Shown: in pieces, positions 52,610 through 60,645 of the stretch
Position numbering within the stretch: the stretch's first letter is position 1
Layout of the letters: every line of letters starts with the position of its first letter
Assembly: GCA_944320725.1 (NCBI GenBank)
Contig: CALUIM010000002.1
Span: 124,001 to 188,000 of the forward strand
Reading direction: 5' to 3'
Source: an uncultured Coriobacteriaceae bacterium
GTDB lineage: Bacteria > Actinomycetota > Coriobacteriia > Coriobacteriales > Coriobacteriaceae
DNA: 64,000 bases
Made by a program: the position numbers and the translations under genes
The notes under the pieces: model-generated
What the model saw: the letters and a program-made list of their open reading frames with translations, nothing else
Database searches by the model: none
What the model was told of the DNA's origin: nothing

Positions 52610-54043
52610 ATGGCTGAAAAAGCAAAGAAGCTTTCATTCTTGACCGTCATCTCCACGGTCATCTGCGTGGTGTTCGTCTGCGAGGCCGCCGCGCCTGCAG
52701 CCGCCATTGGTAACCAGCAGTTCTTCTGGTGGATCTTCCTGATCATCACCTTCCTGCTGCCCTATGGCATGATCGTCGCCGAGCTTGGCACCACCTACGA
52801 TGGAGAAGGCGGCATCTACGACTGGGTTCGTGACGGACTCGGTGACAAGTGGGGTGCCCGCATCTCCTGGTACTACTGGGTGAACTATCCGCTGTGGATC
52901 GCATCGCTCGCTACCATGTTCCCCGATATCCTGGGCATGGTCTTTGGCGTGTCGTTCGATCTTCCCGTTGCGATGGCCATCGAGCTCGCCTTCGTGTGGA
53001 TCGTCTACCTCATGGGTCGCTCCAAGGCAGCCGACTCTGAGTGGGTGCTCAACGGTGGCGCCCTCATCAAGGTGATCGTGGCCGTGGCCGTTGGCGCCCT
53101 GGGCATTTGGTACGCCATGGAGAACGGTTTTGCGAGCGATATGAGCGCGCAGACCTTCCTGCCCGATATCGCCAACGTTGACGCGCTTGGTTACCTCTCG
53201 ATCATCATCTTCAACTTCATGGGCTTCGAGGTCATCTGCACCATGACCGACGACATGGCCGATCCTGCCCGCGACATCCCCAAGGCCATCATCATGGGCG
53301 GCGCCGCGATTGCAGTCATCTACCTGTTCGCCGGCTTTGGCATCGGCGCGGCCATCCCCGCTGCCGAGATCGATCCCGACTACGGCATGATCTATGCAGT
53401 CCAGACCATGGTGGGCGATTCCGCGATCTTCAAGATCATCTGCATCGCCTTCCTCATCACGCTTTTCGCGAACATGGCTGCTTGGTCCTTCGGCGTCAAC
53501 TCCGTTGCCCGCTATGCTGCTGAGCACGGCAATATGCCCAAGGTCTTCGCTTCCATGATCTCCAAGGACGATATGCCCAACGGCGCCAACCTCGTGAATG
53601 CCGTCGTCGCGACGCTCGTCCTGGCCCTGCAGCTCGTCCCCGTCGAGGCCATCTCCGACGGCATCTTCTGGATGCTCTTCGGCACCTCCGTCGTGTTCCT
53701 GCTGCTCACCTACATCCCGATGTTCCCGGCCTTCCTGAACCTGCGCAAGAACGATCCGAATCGCGAGCGCATCTTCACCTTCCCGTTCAAGGGTGCCCTT
53801 ATGAAGGTCGCCATCGCGGTGCCGTGCATCGAGCTCGTGCTCACCATCGTCGCTACCATCGTCCCGCTTTCCGAGGCCGAGATAGCCGATAAGGTTCCGA
53901 TGCTCATCATCTTCATCGTCATTGTGCTCATCGGCGAGGTCGTGCGCGTCTGGAGTGCCCGCGGCCGCAAGGAGGAGTACAAGGGCCTGACTCCCGAGCT
54001 CGCCGCCCAGCGTCTGGCCGAGGAGGCCGAGTCCGAGGAGTAG
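52610..54043 (+). CDS. APC-superfamily antiporter, probable agmatine/putrescine exchanger
   Basis: 477 aa, 12 membrane helices. Begins with VICVVFVCEAAAPAAAIGNQ, the APC TM1 region, and has FNFMGFEVICTMTDDMADPARDIPKA in TM6, a substrate-binding region of amino acid antiporters. Position between ptcA and aguA matches AguD, which swaps external agmatine for internal putrescine. ATG 52610 follows GCAAAGGATCTGAACT. The C-terminus is acidic. The function is from context and family. Confidence 0.85.
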   Translation: MAEKAKKLSFLTVISTVICVVFVCEAAAPAAAIGNQQFFWWIFLIITFLLPYGMIVAELGTTYDGEGGIYDWVRDGLGDKWGARISWYYWVNYPLWIASLATMFPDILGMVFGVSFDLPVAMAIELAFVWIVYLMGRSKAADSEWVLNGGALIKVIVAVAVGALGIWYAMENGFASDMSAQTFLPDIANVDALGYLSIIIFNFMGFEVICTMTDDMADPARDIPKAIIMGGAAIAVIYLFAGFGIGAAIPAAEIDPDYGMIYAVQTMVGDSAIFKIICIAFLITLFANMAAWSFGVNSVARYAAEHGNMPKVFASMISKDDMPNGANLVNAVVATLVLALQLVPVEAISDGIFWMLFGTSVVFLLLTYIPMFPAFLNLRKNDPNRERIFTFPFKGALMKVAIAVPCIELVLTIVATIVPLSEAEIADKVPMLIIFIVIVLIGEVVRVWSARGRKEEYKGLTPELAAQRLAEEAESEE

Positions 54044-54133
54044 CACCTAGGTGTCTCCATCTGCCGGCATTGTGCCTCGTGCCAGCAGAAGCCACAAGCC
54101 GCCCGGCGGGTGCGGTACCCAAACCCGCCACCT

Positions 54134-54164
54134 CATCTGGTAAGAACCGCTGAGGCATATCTCA
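54134..54164 (+). promoter_or_regulatory. Hairpin before the agmatine deiminase gene
   Basis: AACCGCTGAG / CTCAACGGTT forms an imperfect stem with a 6-base loop, about 33 bases before aguA. May protect or punctuate the polycistronic mRNA. Confidence 0.4.
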
Positions 54165-54196
54165 ACGGTTAGGGTCCCTGCGTATTGGAGGAAACA

Positions 54197-55423
54197 ATGC
54201 GTACTATCACCGAGTCTGAGTCCACTCCGAGGGCAGACGGCTTCCGTATGCCTGCCGAGTTCGAGCCGCAGGATCGCGTGTGGATGGGTTGGCCCCACCG
54301 CACCGACACTTGGGCCCATGGCGCCAAGCCTGCTCAGAGCCAGTATGCCGACATCGCCAACGCGATCGCCGAGTTCACCACGGTTGTCATGTGCGTCAAC
54401 CAGGCCGACTATGCTAACTGCAAGGCGGTCTTCGAGGACGAGAAGTATGAGAACCGTGACAACATCATCGTGCTCGAGATGACCACCGACGACGCGTGGT
54501 TCCGTGACACCGGCGCTACCTTCGTGATCGACGATCACGGCAACAAGCGCGCCAACCACTGGCACTTCAACGCTTACGGCGGCATGATCGACGGTCTGTA
54601 CTTCCCGTGGGACAAGGATGAGCAGATCGCCCTCAAGATGGCTGAGTTCGCTCGCTGCGACCGCTATCGCCCCGATGACATGATTCTCGAGGGTGGCTCC
54701 ATCACCGTCGACGGCGAGGGCACCCTTGTCGTGACCGACCAGTGCCTGCTTTCCCCCGGCCGCACCGCCAGCGCTGTGCGCGTCGAGGAGGACGAGGATG
54801 ACCTCTGGCCGAGCTACGCGCTCAAGTTCCAGCCCTGGAGCGAGGAGCTGCGCGAGTACATGAACGAGCACCTCAAGGAGTACCTGAACGTCGAGAAGAT
54901 CATTTGGGTCAAGGAGGGCATCGACCCCTGTGAGACCAACGGTCACATCGACGACGTCGCGACCTTCATCGCTCCTGGCGTTATGGCCTGCATCTGGTCC
55001 GACGATCCCGAGTACCCGTTCTATCGTCAGTGCCATGAGGCCTATGAGACGCTGTCCAACGCCACCGATGCCAAGGGCAACAAGCTCAAGGTCTACAAGC
55101 TCTGCATGCCTGTGAAGCCGCTCTACATGGATCAGGCTTCCTGCGACTCCATCGACATCGACGAGAACGCCGAGCCGCGCGTTCCCGACGAGCCGCTGAT
55201 CGCTTCCTACATGAACTACCTCGTCACCAACCACGGCGTCATCGTGCCGCAGTACGGCGACGAGAACGACCAGCTCGCGGTCGACACGCTCCAGAAGATC
55301 TACGATGAGGTTTGGGGCGAGGGCGTCTACAAGTGCGTGGGCGTCAAGTCCGACCAGGTCGTCTACGGTGGTGGCAACATCCACTGCATTACGCAGCAGG
55401 AGCCTTCCGCTCAGACCAAGTAA
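54197..55423 (+). CDS. aguA: Agmatine deiminase
   Basis: 408-aa PAD-family enzyme hydrolysing agmatine to N-carbamoylputrescine and ammonia. MGWPHRTDTW, DDAWFRDTGATFV (Asp substrate ligands), TNGHIDDVATF (catalytic His/Asp) and the C-terminal GGGNIHCITQQEP with the nucleophilic Cys. About 30 residues longer than many AguA. ATG 54197 follows TTGGAGGAAACA. Ends in a strong terminator. With ptcA, it forms the agmatine deiminase pathway, without carbamate kinase in view. Confidence 0.96.
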   Translation: MRTITESESTPRADGFRMPAEFEPQDRVWMGWPHRTDTWAHGAKPAQSQYADIANAIAEFTTVVMCVNQADYANCKAVFEDEKYENRDNIIVLEMTTDDAWFRDTGATFVIDDHGNKRANHWHFNAYGGMIDGLYFPWDKDEQIALKMAEFARCDRYRPDDMILEGGSITVDGEGTLVVTDQCLLSPGRTASAVRVEEDEDDLWPSYALKFQPWSEELREYMNEHLKEYLNVEKIIWVKEGIDPCETNGHIDDVATFIAPGVMACIWSDDPEYPFYRQCHEAYETLSNATDAKGNKLKVYKLCMPVKPLYMDQASCDSIDIDENAEPRVPDEPLIASYMNYLVTNHGVIVPQYGDENDQLAVDTLQKIYDEVWGEGVYKCVGVKSDQVVYGGGNIHCITQQEPSAQTK

Positions 55424-55438
55424 GCACTGCGTGCATAC

Positions 55439-55484
55439 AAAGGGCCCCGCGCCTACCCGTCGGCGCGGGGCCCTTTCTTTTTTC
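55439..55484 (+). terminator. Strong terminator of the agmatine operon
   Basis: Perfect 15-bp stem AAAGGGCCCCGCGCC / GGCGCGGGGCCCTTT followed by CTTTTTTC. Separates aguA from the second permease gene, whose start is 15 bases later. Confidence 0.92.
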
Positions 55485-55498
55485 GAAAGGCCAGGGGT

Positions 55499-56941
55499 AT
55501 GTCTGGTAAGAAGTTTTCGCTAATAGACGTGGTGCTGTCAGTTATCTGCGTGGTATTCACCATCGAGGCCGCAGCTCCCGCCTCTGCTATGGGCAACGTT
55601 CAATTCTTCTGGTGGGGTTTTCTCATCATTACGTTTTTGCTGCCATATGGCCTTGTGGTTGCCGAGCTTGGTACCACCTATGACTCCGAGGGCGGCCTGT
55701 ACGACTGGGTTCGCGATGGTCTGGGTGACACCTGGGCTGCCCGTTGCTCGTGGTTCTACTGGGTGAATTTCCCCTTATGGGTAGCAAGTCTCGCCTGCAT
55801 GTTTCCAAGCATCATTACCGCGATCAGCGGATTTGAGTTTTCGCTGCCGCTGGCAATCGCGCTTGAGCTCGCCTTTGTGTGGGGTGTTACGATTCTGGCA
55901 TTTTCGCCGGTTTCCGAGGCAGACTGGATCATGAACGGCGGAGCCATCATCAAGGTGTTCATCACCTGTGTGGTGGGTGCCGTGGGTATCTGGTTTGCGT
56001 GCACAAGCGGCTTTGCGAACGACATGAGCCTGCAGACGTTCTTCCCTAACCTGGGCGACCTTAACTCGCTCACCTATCTCTCGGTTATCCTCTTCAACTT
56101 CATGGGCTTCGAGGTAGTGGCAACCTTCGCCGGCTCGATGAAGAACCCCGCAACCGATATCCCTAAGGCCATCATCGTGGGTGGCATTGCTATTGCTGCG
56201 GTGTATATCATCTGTGGTATTGGCATTGGCGCTGCGGTGCCCACCGACCAGCTGTCGCTCGACTCGGGTATCGTCGATGCGGTGGGTGCCATGTTGGGTA
56301 CCACCCATCCGCTCACCATTATCGTGGGCGTCGTGTTTCTCATCACCTTGTTCGCCAACATGACCTGCTGGTCGTTTGGTGTGAACTCGGTGGCGAGCTA
56401 TGCTGCGCGTCACGGCAACATGCCTAAGCCGTTCGCGCTGTGCTCCAAGAAGACCGGCATGCCCAACGGCTCGGCCATTATGAACGGCATCATTGCGAGC
56501 GCAGTGCTGTTGCTGCAGTTGTTCTTGGGCGAGGATTCCGAGGTGTTCTGGGTGCTCTTCTCCATGAACATCGTGTTCTTGCTTATGAGCTACATCCCCA
56601 TGTTTCCAGCGTTTTGGAAGCTACGGAAGTTTGACGGCGATCGGCCCCGCGTATTCCGTGCGCCCTTTGAGGGCAAGCTTCTTGCGGTCATGCTCATCAT
56701 TCCGGCGGTTGAGCTCGTGCTTTCCATTGTGGCGACCGTCGTGCCGTTCAATGGCTCGCCCGAAGAGCTCAGCAAACTCCCCATGTTGCTGGGCGTGGTA
56801 ATTCTCATTGTATTGGGCGAGGTGGTACGTGTGATCTCGAAGCGCGGACGCGCTGAGGATTACCCCGGGGTCGAGGCAGAAAAAAGCCGCCTGGCAAAGC
56901 AGGCGGCCGATGCGGTCGATGGGGCTGGCAAACTCGGGTAG
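55499..56941 (+). CDS. APC-superfamily permease, paralogue of the agmatine antiporter
   Basis: 480 aa, 12 membrane helices, closely similar to the protein at 52610 throughout (for example VICVVFTIEAAAPASAMGN, WVNFPLWVASLACM, FNFMGFEVVATFAGSMKNPA). The TM6 substrate region differs (TMTDDMADPARD versus TFAGSMKNPATD), so a related but distinct amine or amino acid is likely. ATG 55499 directly follows the terminator hairpin; GGCCAGGGGT serves as ribosome site. Read-through or its own promoter within the hairpin region is unclear. Confidence 0.85.
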   Translation: MSGKKFSLIDVVLSVICVVFTIEAAAPASAMGNVQFFWWGFLIITFLLPYGLVVAELGTTYDSEGGLYDWVRDGLGDTWAARCSWFYWVNFPLWVASLACMFPSIITAISGFEFSLPLAIALELAFVWGVTILAFSPVSEADWIMNGGAIIKVFITCVVGAVGIWFACTSGFANDMSLQTFFPNLGDLNSLTYLSVILFNFMGFEVVATFAGSMKNPATDIPKAIIVGGIAIAAVYIICGIGIGAAVPTDQLSLDSGIVDAVGAMLGTTHPLTIIVGVVFLITLFANMTCWSFGVNSVASYAARHGNMPKPFALCSKKTGMPNGSAIMNGIIASAVLLLQLFLGEDSEVFWVLFSMNIVFLLMSYIPMFPAFWKLRKFDGDRPRVFRAPFEGKLLAVMLIIPAVELVLSIVATVVPFNGSPEELSKLPMLLGVVILIVLGEVVRVISKRGRAEDYPGVEAEKSRLAKQAADAVDGAGKLG

Positions 56942-56961
56942 CTTGCCTGCGATAGCGTGCC

Positions 56962-57150
56962 TTAAGCGCCGAACCCAGCGAGCTGCGCCTTCTTGCGCGC
57001 GCTCATCTTGGGGGCGAAGTAGGGGATATGGCCGAGGTACGGGCACTCGTTGGCGCCGAGCTCGGGCGTGATAGGGTCGTAGGTAAAGAGGCCACCGATG
57101 CGGGTGATGGCCTTGGCGGTGGACGTTGCGATGAAATCGATCACGGTCAT
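56962..57150 (-). CDS. 62-aa hypothetical protein
   Basis: Small leftward gene from ATG 57150 with GGGAGACAACC ahead. Sequence begins MTVIDFIATSTAKAITRIGG and ends with a basic stretch (MSARKKAQLAG). An amphipathic N-terminal helix and a Pro/Tyr-rich middle are seen. No family recognised. Its 3' end converges on the second permease. Confidence 0.55.
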   Translation of the reverse strand: MTVIDFIATSTAKAITRIGGLFTYDPITPELGANECPYLGHIPYFAPKMSARKKAQLAGFGA

Positions 57151-57388
57151 GGTTGTCTCCCTTCGGTAGATGGCGAATGTTGTTGGCAATTTCGGTTCCT
57201 CCGAACGCCCGCGGCCGTACACCGCGCACACTCGTTAGTCCGAAATCGGTCGACGCTAGTCTAGCGTGCGCGATTCATCACTGCAACAGCGAAATCATGG
57301 CATTGCTGCCGTGTTTCAAAATTCATCATTTTTGCATGAATGCTCTGGTATCAGGGCTGCAGGGCGTCATGCACAAGGAGGGTATGTC

Positions 57389-59008
57389 ATGCAGCGCACG
57401 GTGATTCGCAGTCATGCGGTGTTTACCGGTTTAGGTGATCGTCCGCATGCGGGCGGCGTTGCTCTTGAGGGTGACCGCATTGTGTACGCGGGGCCGGCGG
57501 AAGGACTGGAGCCGTATCTGCCTGGAGCACACGTGGTGGATGTGGGCGACGGTCTTGTGTGTCCCGGGCTGATTGATGCTCACCTGCATTTCTTTACCGC
57601 CGCCATTAACCGTTCGCGCTTCGCCGTCTTTTGCGAGGGGACCTGCGCCGAGGATTGCGTGGAGGCGCTCGCACAGGTGGAAGACGCGCGCCCGCATGAT
57701 GAATTCTTGCTTTCCTATGGCTGGTACCACCCGCTATGGCACACGCCGGATCTGCCCACAAAAGAGATTATCGACCGCGAATATCCCGATCGTCCCGTGT
57801 GCCTCATGGGTGCCGACGTGCATACGCTCTGGCTCAACAGCAAGGCACTCGAGGTGCTGGGCATCACCGATGACGCCGTGCCGCCTGCAGGCGGCATCTA
57901 CCAGCGGGATGCGTCGGGACACCTCACCGGTATTGTCCAAGAGGCGGCGGCATTCGCATTGCTGTCGCGAATTTACCGTGTTACCCCCGAAGAAGGAGAG
58001 GAAGCCGTTGCCGCGCTGATCGACGATCTGCATGCGTGCGGCATCACGGGCGTGGGCGATATGGCGCTTACGCCGCAGCCTGGTTCAGATATGCTGTGCG
58101 ACCGCGTGTTTGAGCAGCTTGAGCGGGCGGGGCACCTTGGGCTTCGCGTGAGTCTTTTTCCTGCCGCGCTGGGTGACTACACGCGTGTGTACGAGCTTGA
58201 GCAGCGCTTTTCCGAGAGCGCGTTGGTGCGAGTAGGGGGCTTGAAGCAGTTTTTCGACGGCGTCACCTCAACGCATACCGCCTGGCTCTCAAAACCCTAT
58301 AGCAACGCCCTATCTCCCGACGATGTTGGCAGGCCAACGATTCCTGCTCAGCGCATGCGCGAACTCGTGCTCGATGCTGCGGCGCATGGGTACGCCACAC
58401 GTATCCATACCATCGGTGACCGTGCGGTTTCCACGGCGCTTGATTTCTTTGCCGAGGCGCGTGAGCGCTATGGTGCTCCGCAGGTGGGTACCTATGGGTT
58501 GGAGCACTTGGAATACATGCGCGATGAGGATATTCCGCGGCCCGCTGAGCTGGGGGTATGTGCGAACGTGCAGCCGCCGCATGCAACGCTTGATCCAGAG
58601 GGTACGGTGCGTGACATGGGTCTTGCGCGCGCACGACGCATGTGGCCGTTCGCCTCGTACGAGCGCTCCGGCGTGCGTTTCTCCTTTGGCACCGATGCGC
58701 CGGTTGTGGATATCGATAGCCGCGCGGTGCTGTATGACGCAGTGACGAGGCGCGATGCGGTGACGGGCAAACCTGAGGGCGGGTGGGTGCCCGAAGAGTG
58801 CCTTGGCCTTGCGGAGGCGCTGCGTGCGTACACGCTGGAATCGGCGGCGGCGATCGGGCGCGAGCACGAACTGGGAACGCTCGAGGCCGGCAAGCTCGCC
58901 GACCTCACGATATTCGCCGACAACCTCTTTGATCTTGATGTCGAAGATCTCAAAACCGCATCGGTGCGCATGACAATAGTTGGTGGCAAGGTGGTGCACG
59001 AAGCCTAG
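57389..59008 (+). CDS. YtcJ-like amidohydrolase (first copy)
   Basis: 539-aa metal-dependent hydrolase of the amidohydrolase_3 group. Small N-terminal beta domain (VFTGLGDRPHAGGVALEGDR), metal ligands H65 and H67 in DAHLHFF, HTIGDRAV and GLEHLEYM histidines, and the catalytic Asp in FGTDAPVVD; it closes with the returning beta domain (GTLEAGKLADLTIF). Substrates of this family are varied amides, ureas and formamides. ATG 57389 follows AAGGAGGGTATGTC. Paralogous to the genes at 62042 and 63823. Confidence 0.88.
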   Translation: MQRTVIRSHAVFTGLGDRPHAGGVALEGDRIVYAGPAEGLEPYLPGAHVVDVGDGLVCPGLIDAHLHFFTAAINRSRFAVFCEGTCAEDCVEALAQVEDARPHDEFLLSYGWYHPLWHTPDLPTKEIIDREYPDRPVCLMGADVHTLWLNSKALEVLGITDDAVPPAGGIYQRDASGHLTGIVQEAAAFALLSRIYRVTPEEGEEAVAALIDDLHACGITGVGDMALTPQPGSDMLCDRVFEQLERAGHLGLRVSLFPAALGDYTRVYELEQRFSESALVRVGGLKQFFDGVTSTHTAWLSKPYSNALSPDDVGRPTIPAQRMRELVLDAAAHGYATRIHTIGDRAVSTALDFFAEARERYGAPQVGTYGLEHLEYMRDEDIPRPAELGVCANVQPPHATLDPEGTVRDMGLARARRMWPFASYERSGVRFSFGTDAPVVDIDSRAVLYDAVTRRDAVTGKPEGGWVPEECLGLAEALRAYTLESAAAIGREHELGTLEAGKLADLTIFADNLFDLDVEDLKTASVRMTIVGGKVVHEA

Positions 59009-59316
59009 GGCAGCGCCATGGCCGCGCGTCGCGGGGGCGCGGCCGGAGCCCTCGTCGCATTGCCCATTTCGTTTTCTGTGCACCCTGCTGAACTTGTTTG
59101 TGCAGTCGACACGCCTGTTCTGTGCGCCAAAGTTACGTTTGAACGCGTGGAATGCCATTTTGGCGCACAAACAAGGCGCGCCGACTGCACAAAAAACATG
59201 TCGAACTATGGAGTTGCGGCACGTAATCTGCGCAACAGGGCGCATAATCATATATACCGGCGCGTTGCCGGGAAGATGGGATTACGATTGCCGGGCTTGG
59301 ATGGTGAGAAACAAGC
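59009..59316. other. Intergenic region with a 35-base imperfect inverted repeat
   Basis: No gene seen. The inverted repeat at 59097-59193 dominates it. The luxR-like promoter should lie after 59200, but no good boxes were found; ATATAC near 59251 may be part of a -10. Confidence 0.45.
59097..59193. repeat. 35-base inverted repeat (30 of 35 matching)
   Basis: Left arm 59097-59131 (starts TTTGTGCAGTCGACACGCC) and right arm 59159-59193 (ends GCGCGCCGACTGCACAAA) are complementary at 30 of 35 positions, enclosing 27 bases. No T-run follows on either side. Possible operator, RNA structure or a dispersed repeat element. Confidence 0.6.
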
Positions 59317-60420
59317 ATGGACACCCTTTGGTTTCTCTACACTTGTGCGCTGCTCGCCATAACGCTTATATCGTGCTCACTTTCTCTTGCCGTGTGGATG
59401 GCAACCCGCCGGCGCGACTGCCTGGTTTCCGCTGCGGGCTTCATCGTGTACGCGTTCGAGCTTGCATTCATTTTCTTTGATGAATACGCACGCACCAAGT
59501 ACGACTATCCGCAGAACTTCGATGCCCCGCTCACGCATCCTATCGAAAGCGCCGTGCTGAGCATTATATTCACCGGCATCCTTTGGACTTGGATGCTCAT
59601 GAGGCTGCATAAGCACATGGATTGGCGCCGTGTGTTGGCGCCGATTGCGGTGTATGCGGTGATCGCCCTGACGCTTGTGCCAAAAGATGGCATGTCGAGC
59701 ACGTTGCAGCAGTGGGCATATTGGCTTGTGCGCGACCTTACGTTACTGGGCAGCTTGCTGTATGCGCTTTGGTGCTACCGGCATGCTGTGAGCGAAAGCG
59801 AACGGCTGGACCTGGCGCGCTCAAAACGGTTTTTTACATTCGCGTGTGTCCTGGTAGGATTCATTATCCTCGAGGATACGTACATGATCTTGTTCTACCG
59901 TCCCACGCTCGACAATACGCTTGAAGCACAGTTCTTCTGGCATCTCTCGGAGCGCAATATTTCGGAGAACATTTTGATGGTTGCCTGCGCTATCCAGCTA
60001 CTGCGCAAGAACCAGCAGGTGCTTTCAATGTACTTCAATCATCCGCCGGTGGGCAGAAGCCAGACGAACTCCGAGCCGCTGAGCTATGTTGAGCAGCCGG
60101 CGCAGGAGGGCGAGTCGGTCAATGCGACGCCGCCGGCGGTGACTCGAAGCCGCCGCGTGCTAGAAGAGGCGCGCGCCGAACGCGAGCGGCAGATTTCAAA
60201 CGAGCTGGAGAGCCGCATTTTGCTCTACGGCGACGAGCACGGTCTTTCGGTACGTGAGCGCGATGTGCTGAATCTACTCATCCAAGGAAAGGACACGCGC
60301 AACATCGCGAGCTCATTGGTGATTTCGGTGGGTACGGTCAAAGCACATCTGTCGCGTATCTACAAGAAGGTGGGCGTATCGGGTCGCGAGGAGCTGGCTC
60401 GCGATTTCTGGAGCAGCTAG
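59317..60420 (+). CDS. Membrane-bound LuxR-family regulator (amidohydrolase locus)
   Basis: 367 aa. Seven hydrophobic segments in residues 1-235, then a polar linker of about 60 residues, then a LuxR DNA-binding domain (LSVRERDVLNLLIQGKDTRN, then VGTVKAHLSRIYKKVGVSGR). Related to the regulator at 49808: both have LSERN-x-SEN before the last membrane helix and an FWxx C-terminus (FFWKH, DFWSS). Lies between two amidohydrolase genes and upstream of the MATE gene, so it is their likely regulator. Confidence 0.88.
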   Translation: MDTLWFLYTCALLAITLISCSLSLAVWMATRRRDCLVSAAGFIVYAFELAFIFFDEYARTKYDYPQNFDAPLTHPIESAVLSIIFTGILWTWMLMRLHKHMDWRRVLAPIAVYAVIALTLVPKDGMSSTLQQWAYWLVRDLTLLGSLLYALWCYRHAVSESERLDLARSKRFFTFACVLVGFIILEDTYMILFYRPTLDNTLEAQFFWHLSERNISENILMVACAIQLLRKNQQVLSMYFNHPPVGRSQTNSEPLSYVEQPAQEGESVNATPPAVTRSRRVLEEARAERERQISNELESRILLYGDEHGLSVRERDVLNLLIQGKDTRNIASSLVISVGTVKAHLSRIYKKVGVSGREELARDFWSS

Positions 60421-60477
60421 GATTGCCAGACTATTGCGAATCCGTGTCATCCCGGTTTCGGCAAACGGTAGCAAATT

Positions 60478-60509
60478 GCTGTAATCCTTGCAGGTAAACG
60501 CTGTAATCC
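60478..60509 (+). promoter_or_regulatory. Direct repeat GCTGTAATCC, 22-base period, before the MATE gene
   Basis: GCTGTAATCC at 60478-60487 and 60500-60509, exactly two helical turns apart, followed by a small hairpin AGCTTTCCGC-TT-GCGGAAGCT (60516-60537). Candidate binding site for the adjacent LuxR-type regulator. Confidence 0.45.
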
Positions 60510-60645
60510 GCATTAAGCTTTCCGCTTGCGGAAGCTGAATGGAAACAAGGTCTTCCTATGCTTGACCATGGTAGCTACAGAAGTTACCGCGCGGGTGCAA
60601 GCACCGCATCCGCGGGTGTTACCGTATCGACGAAGGGAGACCGTC

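Noticed and set aside
52634-54046. 470-codon open frame opposite the agmatine antiporter
   Set aside because: Low-complexity, Asp/His/Gly-rich antisense frame; the sense protein is a clear membrane transporter.
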